NCBI GenBank assembly: GCA_016187925.1
Contig: JACPIS010000041.1
Span: forward strand, 51,980 to 115,979
Origin: Opitutia bacterium
GTDB lineage: Bacteria > Verrucomicrobiota > Verrucomicrobiia > Opitutales > Opitutaceae
Length of the DNA stretch: 64,000 nt
Reading direction: 5' to 3'
Shown: positions 17,931 through 28,862 of the stretch, in pieces
Position numbering within the stretch: the first letter of the stretch is position 1
Layout: each line of letters opens with the position of its first letter
Program-made: the position numbers and the translations under genes
Notes under the pieces: model-generated
Told to the model about the DNA's origin: nothing
The model's database searches: none
Seen by the model: only the letters and a program-made list of their open reading frames with translations

Positions 17931-18824
17931 TCAGGTCGTCGGCGCCGCTTCGATGATCTCGTTGGCGAGCTTCAGGTAGTCGTTGGCGACGCTATCCTCT
18001 TCCGCGCCCTCGGTGCCGACGAGGAATACCGGCAGGCCAAGCGTGACGGCGCGGCGGACCACCATCGCGTCGCGAATCTGTGTCTGGCAGATTTTCGCGC
18101 TGGGGGCGCAGCCGCGCTTCTGGGCCTTGAATTGATTCAACCGGAGTTGCATGCGCATCTTCGGCACCTCGATGTCGGTGTTGGTCTTGATCGAATTGAA
18201 AACGATGCCGTAGACCATCGCCGGCGCGCCCATGGCCGTCGTGCGGAAGCTGGCCGAGGTCTGCTGGAAACGGATGAGCTTCTCGATGAGCAGTGTGAAG
18301 CCGATGAGGCTCAGCGCGTCGGGATTGGACGGTACGTAAATCTCGTTCGCGCAGTAGATGCCGTTCTGCGAGGCGCGCAGGATGTTCGGCGGACAGTCGA
18401 AGAGGATGAAATCGTAGTTGTTCTCGATCTCCGCGAGCTGTTCCTGGAAGATGACGTAGGACGGACGCTTGGGGTCGGGTTTGTATTCACCCTCGAGGTC
18501 GACGAGATTGAAGGACGTCGGCACGAGATCGAGGCCGGGCAGGAGTTTTTCGCCGTCTTTGCCCTCCACCACGTCCTTGATGACGATGTCCTTCAGGCGC
18601 GCGGTGCCGGGATCGAAAATCGAGTAGATGGAGCCCACGCCGTTCGCGTTGATCTTATTCCACTTTTCCAGCTTCATCAGCCAGATGCTGGCGTTGGATT
18701 GCGTGTCGAAATCCATCAAAAGCACACGCATGCCGCGCTTGGTCAGGCTGGCGGCGGTATTAACGATCAGGGAGGTCTTACCGACACCACCCTTGTAGTT
18801 GAGGAAGGCTATCTTGCGTGCCAT
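17931..18824 (-). CDS. ParA/MinD-family ATPase
   Basis: 297 residues from the ATG at 18824, which gives MARKIAFLNYKGGVGKTS. The deviant Walker A KGGVGKTS (11-18, signature Lys11) and the DFDTQSNAS and FILFDCPP motifs are intact. ParA proteins dimerise on ATP and position DNA or protein cargo on the nucleoid. No ParB gene or parS-like cluster is adjacent, so a chromosome-partition role is unlikely. The two genes that follow (unknown 322-residue protein, coiled-coil protein) are the natural partners. Comparable to orphan ParA systems that place chemotaxis or carboxysome cargo, though neither cargo is seen here. Confidence 0.9.
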   Translation of the reverse strand: MARKIAFLNYKGGVGKTSLIVNTAASLTKRGMRVLLMDFDTQSNASIWLMKLEKWNKINANGVGSIYSIFDPGTARLKDIVIKDVVEGKDGEKLLPGLDLVPTSFNLVDLEGEYKPDPKRPSYVIFQEQLAEIENNYDFILFDCPPNILRASQNGIYCANEIYVPSNPDALSLIGFTLLIEKLIRFQQTSASFRTTAMGAPAMVYGIVFNSIKTNTDIEVPKMRMQLRLNQFKAQKRGCAPSAKICQTQIRDAMVVRRAVTLGLPVFLVGTEGAEEDSVANDYLKLANEIIEAAPTT

Positions 18825-18878
18825 CGTGCGTGAAATGAGATATCGGCGACAACATGGCATGACGCTCCCCTAGCGCGA

Positions 18879-18896
18879 GTTAAAAATGTAATTAAC
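18879..18896. promoter_or_regulatory. AT-rich inverted repeat in the divergent ParA/thioesterase gap
   Basis: GTTAA...TTAAC spaced by 8 bp, within the only AT-rich patch of the 138-bp gap between the divergent genes starting at 18824 and 18963. Likely to carry the promoters or an operator; no clear -35/-10 pair can be assigned. Confidence 0.3.
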
Positions 18897-18962
18897 TTTT
18901 TCGAAACGCGGAACTGCGCGATTTGTTGTTTCCGCGCCGCGGAAATTCCCAATTGTGCCCCC

Positions 18963-19427
18963 ATGAGCGAGCTCAGTCTGCAGGAGAAATACTCCCCCGC
19001 CAGCATCTGCTTCGGCTGCGGTCCGGCCAATCCGAAGGGCCTGCACATCCGCAGCCATGTCCGCGGCAACGAAGTGGTCGCCACCTGGCACGCCGAAAAG
19101 CACCACGAGGCCTTCCCGGGCATGCTGAACGGCGGCATCATCGGCTCGCTCCTCGACTGCCACTGCAACTGGACCGCCGCCTGGCACCTCATGCAGCAGG
19201 GCGGACTTGAAAAGCCGCCCTGCACCGTCACGGCCGACTACGCCATCAAGCTTCTCCGCCCCACCCCGACCGACGGCCCCATCGAACTCACCGCACACGT
19301 CGTCGAGTCCACGCCCGACCGCGCCACCATCGAAGGCACGCTCAGCGCCGCCGGCAAGCCGCGCGCGACCTGCCGCGGCACCTTCGTCGCCGTCCAGCCC
19401 GGCCACCCTGCGTACCACCGCTGGTGA
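18963..19427 (+). CDS. PaaI-type hotdog thioesterase
   Basis: 154 residues. Hotdog fold with the active-site helix region HEAFPGMLNGGIIGSLLDCH, typical of PaaI/YbgC-like acyl-CoA thioesterases, and a Cys pair (CFGCGPANPKGL) near the N-terminus that is common in this subfamily. It probably hydrolyses an acyl-CoA; the substrate is unknown. Divergent from the ParA operon; the receiver gene follows 70 bp later. Confidence 0.82.
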   Translation: MSELSLQEKYSPASICFGCGPANPKGLHIRSHVRGNEVVATWHAEKHHEAFPGMLNGGIIGSLLDCHCNWTAAWHLMQQGGLEKPPCTVTADYAIKLLRPTPTDGPIELTAHVVESTPDRATIEGTLSAAGKPRATCRGTFVAVQPGHPAYHRW

Positions 19428-19497
19428 CGGCGGGTTTTCGCCCGAATGTAACCGGGTGCTCACGCAACCGTCACACGGGCCCGCTAGGGTGCAGGCC

Positions 19498-19893
19498 ATG
19501 CCTGCCGCCGCCAAAATTCTCGCCGTGGACGACGAACCCGCGCTGATCGAGCTCATTTCGTATCACCTCGGTCGCAACGGACACGACGTCACCACCGCTG
19601 CCAGCGGCTGGGAAGCCATCGAGCGCATCCAGCAACAGCGACCCGACATCATCCTGCTCGACCTGATGCTGCCCGACCTCGACGGATTCGGAGTCTGCGA
19701 AATCCTGCGCCGCGATCCCGCCACGGCGACCATTCCCATCATCATCATTTCCGCGTGGGCCTCGGTCGACTCGCACCATCTCGGTCTCGAACTCGGCGCC
19801 CTCGACTATATCACCAAGCCGTTCAGCCCGCACGAGTTGGTGGAGCGCGTGAATCACTTTATCAGCCAGCGTGCGGACCGAACGGCGAATTGA
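19498..19893 (+). CDS. Single-domain response regulator
   Basis: 131 residues, only a receiver domain. Acidic pair Asp11/Asp12, phospho-acceptor Asp55 (ILLDLMLPD), Lys107 (YITKPF). The ATG at 19498 starts the domain directly. With no output domain, it must act by protein contact or as a phosphorelay intermediate. No kinase is adjacent; the nearest is at 21952. The next gene (TonB-like) is convergent. Confidence 0.9.
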   Translation: MPAAAKILAVDDEPALIELISYHLGRNGHDVTTAASGWEAIERIQQQRPDIILLDLMLPDLDGFGVCEILRRDPATATIPIIIISAWASVDSHHLGLELGALDYITKPFSPHELVERVNHFISQRADRTAN

Positions 19894-19924
19894 TCGCCGG
19901 GTGGGATGGGAAAACGTCTGCGGT

Positions 19925-20602
19925 TCAATCCGCGCCCAGACGAAAATCCACCGGTATGCTCATCCGGAACGGCACGGCGCGGCCGTTGCGGCGACCCGGC
20001 TCGAACCGCCACTTCAGCACGGCGCGCAATGTCGCCTCCTCGAACCCATGTTCGGTGCTGCGCAGCACACGCGCCGAAACCACGCGCCCGGTCGCATCGA
20101 CATCGAACTCGACCAGCACGGTGCCCTCGGCACCACTCTGCCGCAGCGACACGGGGTAATCGGGCGCGACCTGCACCTTCGCGCGCGGGACGTTGTCCAG
20201 CTGGTTCGGCGAGAAAATCCGGAGATCCCGTTCCCACACGGGCCGACCGTCAGGCGCGCCGGTCGGATCTCCGATGACCGAAGGCACCCGGTCGGTGCTT
20301 AGCGGGCCGGGCGTGATGGCGGGAGGAACGGGGAAATCCGGCCGGCCGGAGCTCGGCGGAGGCTCGACGATATCCGGCGGAGCAGGCTCTCCCCGCAGCG
20401 GCCTAACCTGCTCGACCTTCGGCTCGGGCGAAGAGGCCGGCGGCGGAACGTAGGTGTCTGGCGGCAGGGGCGGGAGTACCGGCGGCGGCAGGGGAATCTC
20501 GATGACCCGAACCTTTGGGACCGGTGTGAAGCCGAACAGCAACACGGCGTGCAGCGCCGCTGCGGTGAATCCTGGTATCACATAGCGGGGGTAATGATGC
20601 AT
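19925..20602 (-). CDS. TonB-like energy transducer
   Basis: 225 residues. One N-terminal membrane segment (VIPGFTAAALHAVLLFGF), then a long Pro-rich periplasmic spacer (PLPPPVLPPLPPDTYVPPP), and a C-terminal TonB domain of about 80 residues (PDYPVSLRQSGAEGTVLVEF, with ATLRAVLKWRFEPG). TonB links inner-membrane ExbBD to outer-membrane receptors. No exbB, exbD or TonB-dependent receptor lies nearby. Could equally be a paralogue used by one receptor. Confidence 0.88.
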   Translation of the reverse strand: MHHYPRYVIPGFTAAALHAVLLFGFTPVPKVRVIEIPLPPPVLPPLPPDTYVPPPASSPEPKVEQVRPLRGEPAPPDIVEPPPSSGRPDFPVPPAITPGPLSTDRVPSVIGDPTGAPDGRPVWERDLRIFSPNQLDNVPRAKVQVAPDYPVSLRQSGAEGTVLVEFDVDATGRVVSARVLRSTEHGFEEATLRAVLKWRFEPGRRNGRAVPFRMSIPVDFRLGAD

Positions 20603-20698
20603 GGTTTCCTCCACCGTATACGACGCGTGTCGCGAGCGTTTCTTAGGGACCGCGCAAATCGCGTTGCCAAGGCACGTACTGACACCGTCAATCCGCGC

Positions 20699-21133
20699 AT
20701 GCGACCGACCGATCTCGCCTTCAACCGGACCCTCGGCATCAAGGATGCGCCAGCAGGCGCGGAGCACGTGCTCGAGCTGCCGCTCACCCCGCTCGTGCAA
20801 AACCATCTCGGCACCATGCACGCCGCCGCGCAGTTTGCCCTCGCCGAGGCGGCCAGCGCGGAGCGGTTGCAGCGCGACTATGCCGCGCAGATCGGCGCCG
20901 TGCTGGCCGTGGTGCGCGGCGTGACGGTCAAGTACCGCAAGCCCGCCACCGGTGAACTCCTCGCCTTCGCGCAGCCGGACGCCGCCACCCGGGAGCATCT
21001 CATTTCCGATCTCGCGACCCGCTCGCGCACGACCGCCACCGTCCTGATCGAGCTGAAAGACCGGGCGGGCAACCTGACGTTCGCCGGCAGCTTCGACTGG
21101 TTCATCGGCAAGCCCGAACAATCCTCCCGATAA
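20699..21133 (+). CDS. Hotdog-fold (DUF4442-like) thioesterase
   Basis: 144 residues from the ATG at 20699, since the earlier part of the open frame overlaps the opposite TonB gene. Hotdog features: QNHLGTMHAAAQFALAEAAS (active-site helix) and VRGVTVKYRKPATGEL. Resembles DUF4442/PaaI-like thioesterases; substrate unknown. The next gene begins 10 bp after its stop, so the pair is probably co-transcribed. Confidence 0.75.
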   Translation: MRPTDLAFNRTLGIKDAPAGAEHVLELPLTPLVQNHLGTMHAAAQFALAEAASAERLQRDYAAQIGAVLAVVRGVTVKYRKPATGELLAFAQPDAATREHLISDLATRSRTTATVLIELKDRAGNLTFAGSFDWFIGKPEQSSR

Positions 21134-21143
21134 ACCACCGCCG

Positions 21144-21842
21144 ATGCGCCGCGTCCTGCCCGTCATCTTCCTCTGCCTCGCGCTCGGCGCCAGCGCTGCC
21201 GGGCTGCCCGCACCGTATCGCGCGGTCTTGGCCAAACTCAGCGCCGACGTGCCGCGCGGGTGGGCTTACACCACCACGACCACGCGCAACGGCGACACCT
21301 CGGTGGAGCGCTTCGATCCGGCCCGGCCGCACGAGGAGCAATGGACCCTGCTCGCCCGCAACGGCCAACCACCCACCGCCACCGAAGCCGCCCGCTATCG
21401 CAGCTACCGCGTCACCACCAGCACCTCGACGCTGCGCGCGACCTTCGAGCGCGGTGACATCGACCCGGCCACCGCCGAGCTGGTGAGCGAGGACGACGCG
21501 CGCGCGGTCTACCGCTGCAAATTTCGTCAGGACGTGGACGACGCGATGCTCAACCATCTGGAGCTGACCCTGGTTTTCCGCAAGGAACCGGCCGCCGTCG
21601 AGAAATTCACGCTATACCTGACCGAGCCGTTTTCGCCCGTGCTGGGCATGAAAATGCAGAGCCTGACCGTGGAAACGACGCTGAGTGCCGCGACCACGGA
21701 AAGCCCCGCCCTGCCGCGCGAGAGCCTGTCGCGGTTTCACGGCCGCGTGCTGTTCTTCAAGTCGGTCGACGAGGAGGTGCGCGTCGCCTACTCGGACTTC
21801 CGACGGGCGGAGACTGCGGCGACCGACGGCCGGCGCCGTTGA
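21144..21842 (+). CDS. Exported hypothetical protein
   Basis: 232 residues. Signal peptide MRRVLPVIFLCLALGASAA, then a soluble region with no family I recognise; it contains RGWAYTTTTTRNGDTSVERF and LELTLVFRKEPAAVEKFTLY. Lies 10 bp after the hotdog gene. Periplasmic location inferred from the signal peptide. Confidence 0.75.
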   Translation: MRRVLPVIFLCLALGASAAGLPAPYRAVLAKLSADVPRGWAYTTTTTRNGDTSVERFDPARPHEEQWTLLARNGQPPTATEAARYRSYRVTTSTSTLRATFERGDIDPATAELVSEDDARAVYRCKFRQDVDDAMLNHLELTLVFRKEPAAVEKFTLYLTEPFSPVLGMKMQSLTVETTLSAATTESPALPRESLSRFHGRVLFFKSVDEEVRVAYSDFRRAETAATDGRRR

Positions 21843-21863
21843 GGGCCGGCCCGGGAAAAGCCT

Positions 21864-21887
21864 AAAGCCCTGCAGGCCCGGCTTTTT
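21864..21887 (+). terminator. Weak intrinsic-terminator-like hairpin
   Basis: AAAGCC / GGCTTT stem (6 bp) with a 10-nt loop, and the 3' arm runs into TTTTT. Located 22 bp after the exported hypothetical gene and before the GTG of the hybrid kinase. Confidence 0.4.
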
Positions 21888-21951
21888 GCTTGGCGAAGTC
21901 GTTTGACATGCCCGGTATCTGGGCAGAAAAAAGCTTCAGCCACCTCGCCCT

Positions 21952-24306
<2,355 letters not shown>

Positions 24307-24330
24307 CCAATTCCCTAACCTTCCCTCCCC

Positions 24331-24729
24331 ATGGCCAAACTACTCCTCGTCGAAGACAACGAAATGAACCGCGACATGCTCTCCCGCCGCCTCGAGAAGC
24401 GCGGGCACACCGTGCTCATCGCGGTCGACGGCGCCGCGGGCGTCGCGCAGGCGAAAGCCCAGCTGCCGGAGCTGATCCTCATGGACATGAGCCTCCCGGT
24501 GATCGACGGCTGGGAAGCCACGCGCCAGCTCAAGGCCGACCCCGCCACAGTGAAGATTCCCGTCATCGCGCTGACCGCCCATGCCATGGATTCCGACCGC
24601 GACAAGGCCCTGGCCGCCGGTTGCGATGATTTCGACACCAAGCCCGTCGAGCTCCCCCGGTTGCTGGTCAAAATCGACGAGCTGCTGAAGCGCGGCGCCC
24701 AGCCGCCCGCGGCCCCGCCGTCGGCATGA
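24331..24729 (+). CDS. Single-domain response regulator (DivK/CheY type)
   Basis: 132 residues, receiver only. Phospho-acceptor Asp52 (LILMDMSLP), Lys104 (FDTKPVE), acidic pair at Glu8-Asp9, Pro/Ala-rich tail. Starts 24 bp after the hybrid kinase and its last 4 bp overlap the start of the cyclase gene (ATGA). A shuttle between the kinase and the cyclase protein is the simplest reading. Confidence 0.93.
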   Translation: MAKLLLVEDNEMNRDMLSRRLEKRGHTVLIAVDGAAGVAQAKAQLPELILMDMSLPVIDGWEATRQLKADPATVKIPVIALTAHAMDSDRDKALAAGCDDFDTKPVELPRLLVKIDELLKRGAQPPAAPPSA

Positions 24730-26366
24730 GCGAGTCCAAGCCAGTCCCCAGCACGGCTGCGCCCAGCTCGCTCACCCCTTTCATCCGGGCGCTGAACATG
24801 CGCGACATGGAGGTGGTGTCGCACATGCGGCACTCGCTCCGCACGCCCCTCAACCAGATCATCGGCTACAGCGAGCTCCTTATCGAATCCGCCGACGAGC
24901 TGGATGCGACCACCATGGTGCGCGACCTCAAGCGCATCCACACCGCCGGCGGCCAGTTGCTCGCCCTCATCAACGACGCCCTCGCCAATTGGAAGGTCGA
25001 GGCCGGCACGGTCAACATCGCCTCGCTGCGCACCGACATGCGCACGCCGCTCAACACCGTCATCGGCTACGCCGAAATCTGCCTCGACGAGGCCAACGAG
25101 CGCCATCAGGCAGCGCTCGTCGCCGATCTGCAGAATATCCACCGCGCGGCCAAGACCCTCTTCGACCTGTTCATGAGCGAGTCCCTTGCCGAGGATCTCA
25201 ACCTCGGCGGCAGCGCACCCGCGGCCGGCACCTCGGCCGCCGCCACGCTCGGCCCCGACACCCCGCTCATCCGCTCCGAGCTGGCCGACATCGTCAACAC
25301 CACCGCCCCGCTCGCCAACGGCCGCCTCCTCATCGTCGACGACGATGCTCCCACCCGCGACATGCTCACGCGCCGCCTGCAGCGCCTCGGCTTCGACATC
25401 ACGCAGGCGGAAGACGGCCAGGTCGCGCTCAACAAGCTCAAGGCCGGACCGTTTGATGTGGTGCTGCTCGACGTGATCATGCCCGGCCTCGACGGTTTCC
25501 AGACCCTCGAATACATGCGCGCCGACGCCAAGCTCCGGCACATCCCGGTCATCATGCTCACGGCCCTGGACGACACCGAGAGCACCGTCCGCTGCATCGA
25601 GGCCGGCGCCGCGGACTTCGTTTCCAAGCCCTTCAATCCCGTCATCCTGCGCGCGCGCATCACCGCTTCGCTGGAGAAAAAGCGCCTCCACGACCAGGAG
25701 CAGGCCTACTTCGATCAGATCCAGAAGGAGCGCGCCAAGTCCGAGCGCCTCCTGCTCAACACGCTGCCCAAGGCCATCGCCGACCGCCTCAAGCAGGGCG
25801 AGCGCACGATTGTCGACAGCTTCGCCGAAGCCACCGTGGTCTTCGCCGACATCGTCGGCTTCTCCCGCTTCGCGGCGAAAAACTCCCCCGCCCGCACGGT
25901 CCAGTTGCTCAACGAAATCTTCTCCGCGTTCGACCGCATCGCCGAGCACAACCGCCTCGAGAAGATCAAGACCATCGGTGATTCCTACATGTTCGTCGGC
26001 GGCGTGCCGCTGGGCGACGGGCACCACGCCTCGGATTGCGCCGAGGCCGCGCTCGAGATGCTCGAGGCCATCCGCGTCTTCAACCGCCGCCACAGCCTCA
26101 GCTGGTCGATCCGCGTCGGCATGCACACCGGTCCGGTCGTCGCCGGCATCATCGGCACCAAGAAATTCGCCTACGATCTCTGGGGCGACACGGTCAACGT
26201 CGCCAGCCGGCTCGAATCCTACGGCCAGGGCGGCCGCATCCAGATTTCCGCCGTCACCAAGCAGGCGCTGGGCGACAAATTCCTCGTCGAACCAGTCGGC
26301 TACCTGGAGATGAAGAACGTCGATCCGATGGAGACGTTCTACCTCACCGGCAAGCGCGGCGCCTAG
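24726..26366 (+). CDS. Receiver-adenylate cyclase with two HisKA-like domains
   Basis: 546 residues, cytoplasmic. Two HisKA-like dimerisation segments come first: RHSLRTPLNQIIGYSELL (His36 kept) and TDMRTPLNTVIGYAE (Asp104 in place of His). No HATPase domain follows. Then a receiver (DDD at 205-207, Asp249, Lys301) and a class III nucleotide cyclase (about 365-540) with metal Asp375 and Asp419, Lys415, WGDTVNVASRL with Asp488/Thr489 (adenylate-type) and the transition-state Asn/Arg. It should make cAMP under control of the receiver; the HisKA parts may accept or pass phosphate, or only dimerise. Coupled by ATGA overlap to the receiver gene. Confidence 0.9.
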   Translation: MSESKPVPSTAAPSSLTPFIRALNMRDMEVVSHMRHSLRTPLNQIIGYSELLIESADELDATTMVRDLKRIHTAGGQLLALINDALANWKVEAGTVNIASLRTDMRTPLNTVIGYAEICLDEANERHQAALVADLQNIHRAAKTLFDLFMSESLAEDLNLGGSAPAAGTSAAATLGPDTPLIRSELADIVNTTAPLANGRLLIVDDDAPTRDMLTRRLQRLGFDITQAEDGQVALNKLKAGPFDVVLLDVIMPGLDGFQTLEYMRADAKLRHIPVIMLTALDDTESTVRCIEAGAADFVSKPFNPVILRARITASLEKKRLHDQEQAYFDQIQKERAKSERLLLNTLPKAIADRLKQGERTIVDSFAEATVVFADIVGFSRFAAKNSPARTVQLLNEIFSAFDRIAEHNRLEKIKTIGDSYMFVGGVPLGDGHHASDCAEAALEMLEAIRVFNRRHSLSWSIRVGMHTGPVVAGIIGTKKFAYDLWGDTVNVASRLESYGQGGRIQISAVTKQALGDKFLVEPVGYLEMKNVDPMETFYLTGKRGA

Positions 26367-26379
26367 CCGGCCACGCGGC

Positions 26380-28728
26380 TCAGGGCTTTTTCCGCGCGCG
26401 CTTCTTTTTCACGAGCGCGGCGGCAGTTTCCGGCACCGCGGCCGGAGCAGGCGGGGCCACCGGCGCAGGCGGCGGCAGCAGCGCCGCCGGTGTTACAGGC
26501 GGCATCGCCGCCCCGGGCGCCGGTTGCAGCCGGAAAACCAGCACGCTCAGACCCGGCAACATCAGCAGCAGGGACTGCTTCTGTCCGTCGGCCTCCACGG
26601 CCTCGGCGGTGCAACCGCCGCCGTTGCCGGAGCCCGTGCCACCGTAGTAGGCCGAGTTGGTGTTGAGCACCTCCGTCCAGTAGCCCGCGGCCGGCACGCC
26701 GACACGATATGGCTCGCGCGTGACCGGCGTGAAGTTGCCGATGACGAGCATGGCCGCGCCGCTCGCGGGATCGAGGCGGACGAAGCTGAGGACGGAGTTG
26801 TCGCCGTCGTTGCAATTCACCCAGCGGAACGCGGCCGGGTTGAAATCATTGCCGCTCAGCACGGGATCGCTCGCGTAGAGTTTGTTGAGATCGCGCACGA
26901 GCGCCTGCACGCCCTTGTGCTCCGGCTCCTGCAGGATGTGCCAGTCGAGGCTGCTGTCGTGGTTCCACTCGGTGCGCTGGCCGAACTCGCCGCCCATGAA
27001 GAGCAGTTTCTTGCCCGGGTAGGTCCAGATGAAGCCGTAGAGCGCGCGCAGCGTCGCCACCTTCTCCGCGTGGCTGCCTGCGCCCATCTTGCCGTACATC
27101 GAGGCCTTCAGGTGCACGACCTCGTCGTGCGAGTAGACGGAAATGAAGTTCTCCGAATACTGGTAGACCATGCCGAAGGTCAGCTTGTCGTGCATCCACT
27201 TCCGGTGGATCGGGTCCTTCTGGAAATAGGCCAGCGTGTCGTGCATCAGGCCCATGTTCCATTTGTAGTCGAAGCCCAGTCCGCCATCGTGCGGCGGCCG
27301 GCTCACGAGCGGGAACGCCGTCGACTCCTCCGCGATCATGAGCGCGCCGGGATAAAGCCGGTGCACGCGGTCGTTCACCTCGCGCAGGAAGGCGATCGCC
27401 TCGAGGTTCTCGCGGCCGCCGTAGCGGTTCGGGATCCATTCGCCGGCCTTGCGCGAGTAGTCGAGGTAGAGCATCGACGCGACGGCATCGACCCGCAGGC
27501 CGTCGATGTGGAAGCGGTCGAGCCAGGCCAGCGCGCTGGCGATGAGGAAGCAGCGCACCTCGTGCCGGCCGTAGTTGAAGATGAGCGTGCCCCAGTCCTG
27601 ATGCGCCCCCAGCCGCGGGTCCTCGTGCTCGTAGAGGTGCGTGCCGTCGAATTGCGCGAGCGCGAAGCTGTCGCGCGGAAAGTGCGCCGGCACCCAGTCG
27701 ACGATGACGCCGATGCCGCGCTGGTGCAGGTGGTCGACGAAAAACTGAAAATCATCGGGCGTGCCGTAACGGTGCGTCGGCGCGAAATAGCCCGTCACCT
27801 GGTAGCCCCACGAGCCGCTGTAGGGATACTCCGCCACCGGCATCACCTCGACGTGGGTGAAGCCCATCTCCACCACGTAATCGGCCAGCGCGGGCGCCAA
27901 CTCGCGATAGGTCAGCGGCCGGTTGCCGTCCTCCATGACGCGCCGCCAGGAACCGACGTGCACTTCGTAGATGGACACCGGGCGGTCGGTTTTCCCGGCC
28001 TGCTCGGCGCGCCGGCGCAGCCAGTCGCCGTCGTTCCAGCGGTGCCGGTTCGTCGCGCAAACGACCGCGGCGTTGTTGGGCGGAGCCTCGAAATACGTGC
28101 CGTAGGGATCGGTCTTCATCCGCATGTGGCCGGCGCGGTCCCAGACGGCGAACTTGTAGATTTCTCCCTCGCGCAGGCCGGGCACGAACAGCTCCCAGAC
28201 GCCCGAGGCCCCGAGCGGGCGCATCGGATGGTAGCGCGGGTCCCAGCCGTTGAAATTTCCGACCAGCGAAACGCGCGAGGCCGCCGGCGCCCACACCGCG
28301 AAGGCCACGCCGGGCACGTCGCCGAGCACGCGCAGGTGCGCGCCGAGCTTTTCGTAGATGCGCTGTTCGGTGCCCTCGTTGAAGAGATACAGGTCCTGCT
28401 CCGTCAGGGTCGGCAGGAACGAGTAGGCGTTGTAGACCTGGTGGATGTCGCCCCACGAGGTCGCGTAACGCAGCTGGTAGCGGAACACCGGCCGGCCGGG
28501 CAGAAACGCCTCGAAGAAACCCTCCGGCGCCAGCTGCTCCATCGGATAAGCCGGCGCACCCGGCGCATCGAGATCGACCACCGCGCACTTCGTCGCCGCG
28601 CGGACGAAGGCCCGCACCACCACGCCGCTCTCGCCCGCATGCTCGGTCGGGTGCATGCCGAGCCAGCCATGCGGGTTGGCCTGACGGTTTTCCAGGAATG
28701 CCTCGAGTTCTGGCGCAGGGATAATCAC
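26380..28728 (-). CDS. glgB: 1,4-alpha-glucan (glycogen) branching enzyme
   Basis: 782 residues from a GTG at 28728. Makes alpha-1,6 branches in glycogen. An N-terminal carbohydrate-binding region comes first, then a CBM48 (FAVWAPAASRVSLVGNFNGW near 143) and a GH13 barrel with nucleophile Asp414 (DGLRVDAVASMLY), acid/base Glu in MIAEEST (about 467) and SHDEVV. The last 45 or so residues are an unusual Pro/Ala-rich segment ending in a lysine/arginine cluster (KKKRARKKP), not part of the enzyme fold. No other glycogen gene is adjacent. Divergent from lptD. Confidence 0.97.
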   Translation of the reverse strand: MIIPAPELEAFLENRQANPHGWLGMHPTEHAGESGVVVRAFVRAATKCAVVDLDAPGAPAYPMEQLAPEGFFEAFLPGRPVFRYQLRYATSWGDIHQVYNAYSFLPTLTEQDLYLFNEGTEQRIYEKLGAHLRVLGDVPGVAFAVWAPAASRVSLVGNFNGWDPRYHPMRPLGASGVWELFVPGLREGEIYKFAVWDRAGHMRMKTDPYGTYFEAPPNNAAVVCATNRHRWNDGDWLRRRAEQAGKTDRPVSIYEVHVGSWRRVMEDGNRPLTYRELAPALADYVVEMGFTHVEVMPVAEYPYSGSWGYQVTGYFAPTHRYGTPDDFQFFVDHLHQRGIGVIVDWVPAHFPRDSFALAQFDGTHLYEHEDPRLGAHQDWGTLIFNYGRHEVRCFLIASALAWLDRFHIDGLRVDAVASMLYLDYSRKAGEWIPNRYGGRENLEAIAFLREVNDRVHRLYPGALMIAEESTAFPLVSRPPHDGGLGFDYKWNMGLMHDTLAYFQKDPIHRKWMHDKLTFGMVYQYSENFISVYSHDEVVHLKASMYGKMGAGSHAEKVATLRALYGFIWTYPGKKLLFMGGEFGQRTEWNHDSSLDWHILQEPEHKGVQALVRDLNKLYASDPVLSGNDFNPAAFRWVNCNDGDNSVLSFVRLDPASGAAMLVIGNFTPVTREPYRVGVPAAGYWTEVLNTNSAYYGGTGSGNGGGCTAEAVEADGQKQSLLLMLPGLSVLVFRLQPAPGAAMPPVTPAALLPPPAPVAPPAPAAVPETAAALVKKKRARKKP

Positions 28729-28862
28729 GACGCGATTGCTGGACCGACTCTGCCGAAGCGCCGCGGCGCGTCTAGATAATAAAAGCGGACCCTATGCCGC
28801 ACGCCGGGGTCGAAACGCAAATCTCGTTGCGCCGCCGCACCGCGCCCCCCTTCATTTCTCCA

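Noticed and set aside
17931..18824. Chromosome partition locus (parAB)
   Set aside because: No ParB-like helix-turn-helix gene and no repeated parS palindromes nearby.
15879..18833. A 984-codon open frame on the plus strand opposite the coiled-coil/ParA operon
   Set aside because: It is antisense to three genes with clear motifs (KGGVGKTS, coiled coil) and its product has no domain; such frames arise from GC-rich third positions.
19440..19497. Pho-box-like sequence before the receiver gene
   Set aside because: Only loose similarity (GTAACC...CAACCGTCACA), with wrong spacing for a Pho box.
26524..28779. A 751-codon plus-strand frame opposite glgB
   Set aside because: Shadow of a certain enzyme gene; His/Arg/Val-rich product without motifs.
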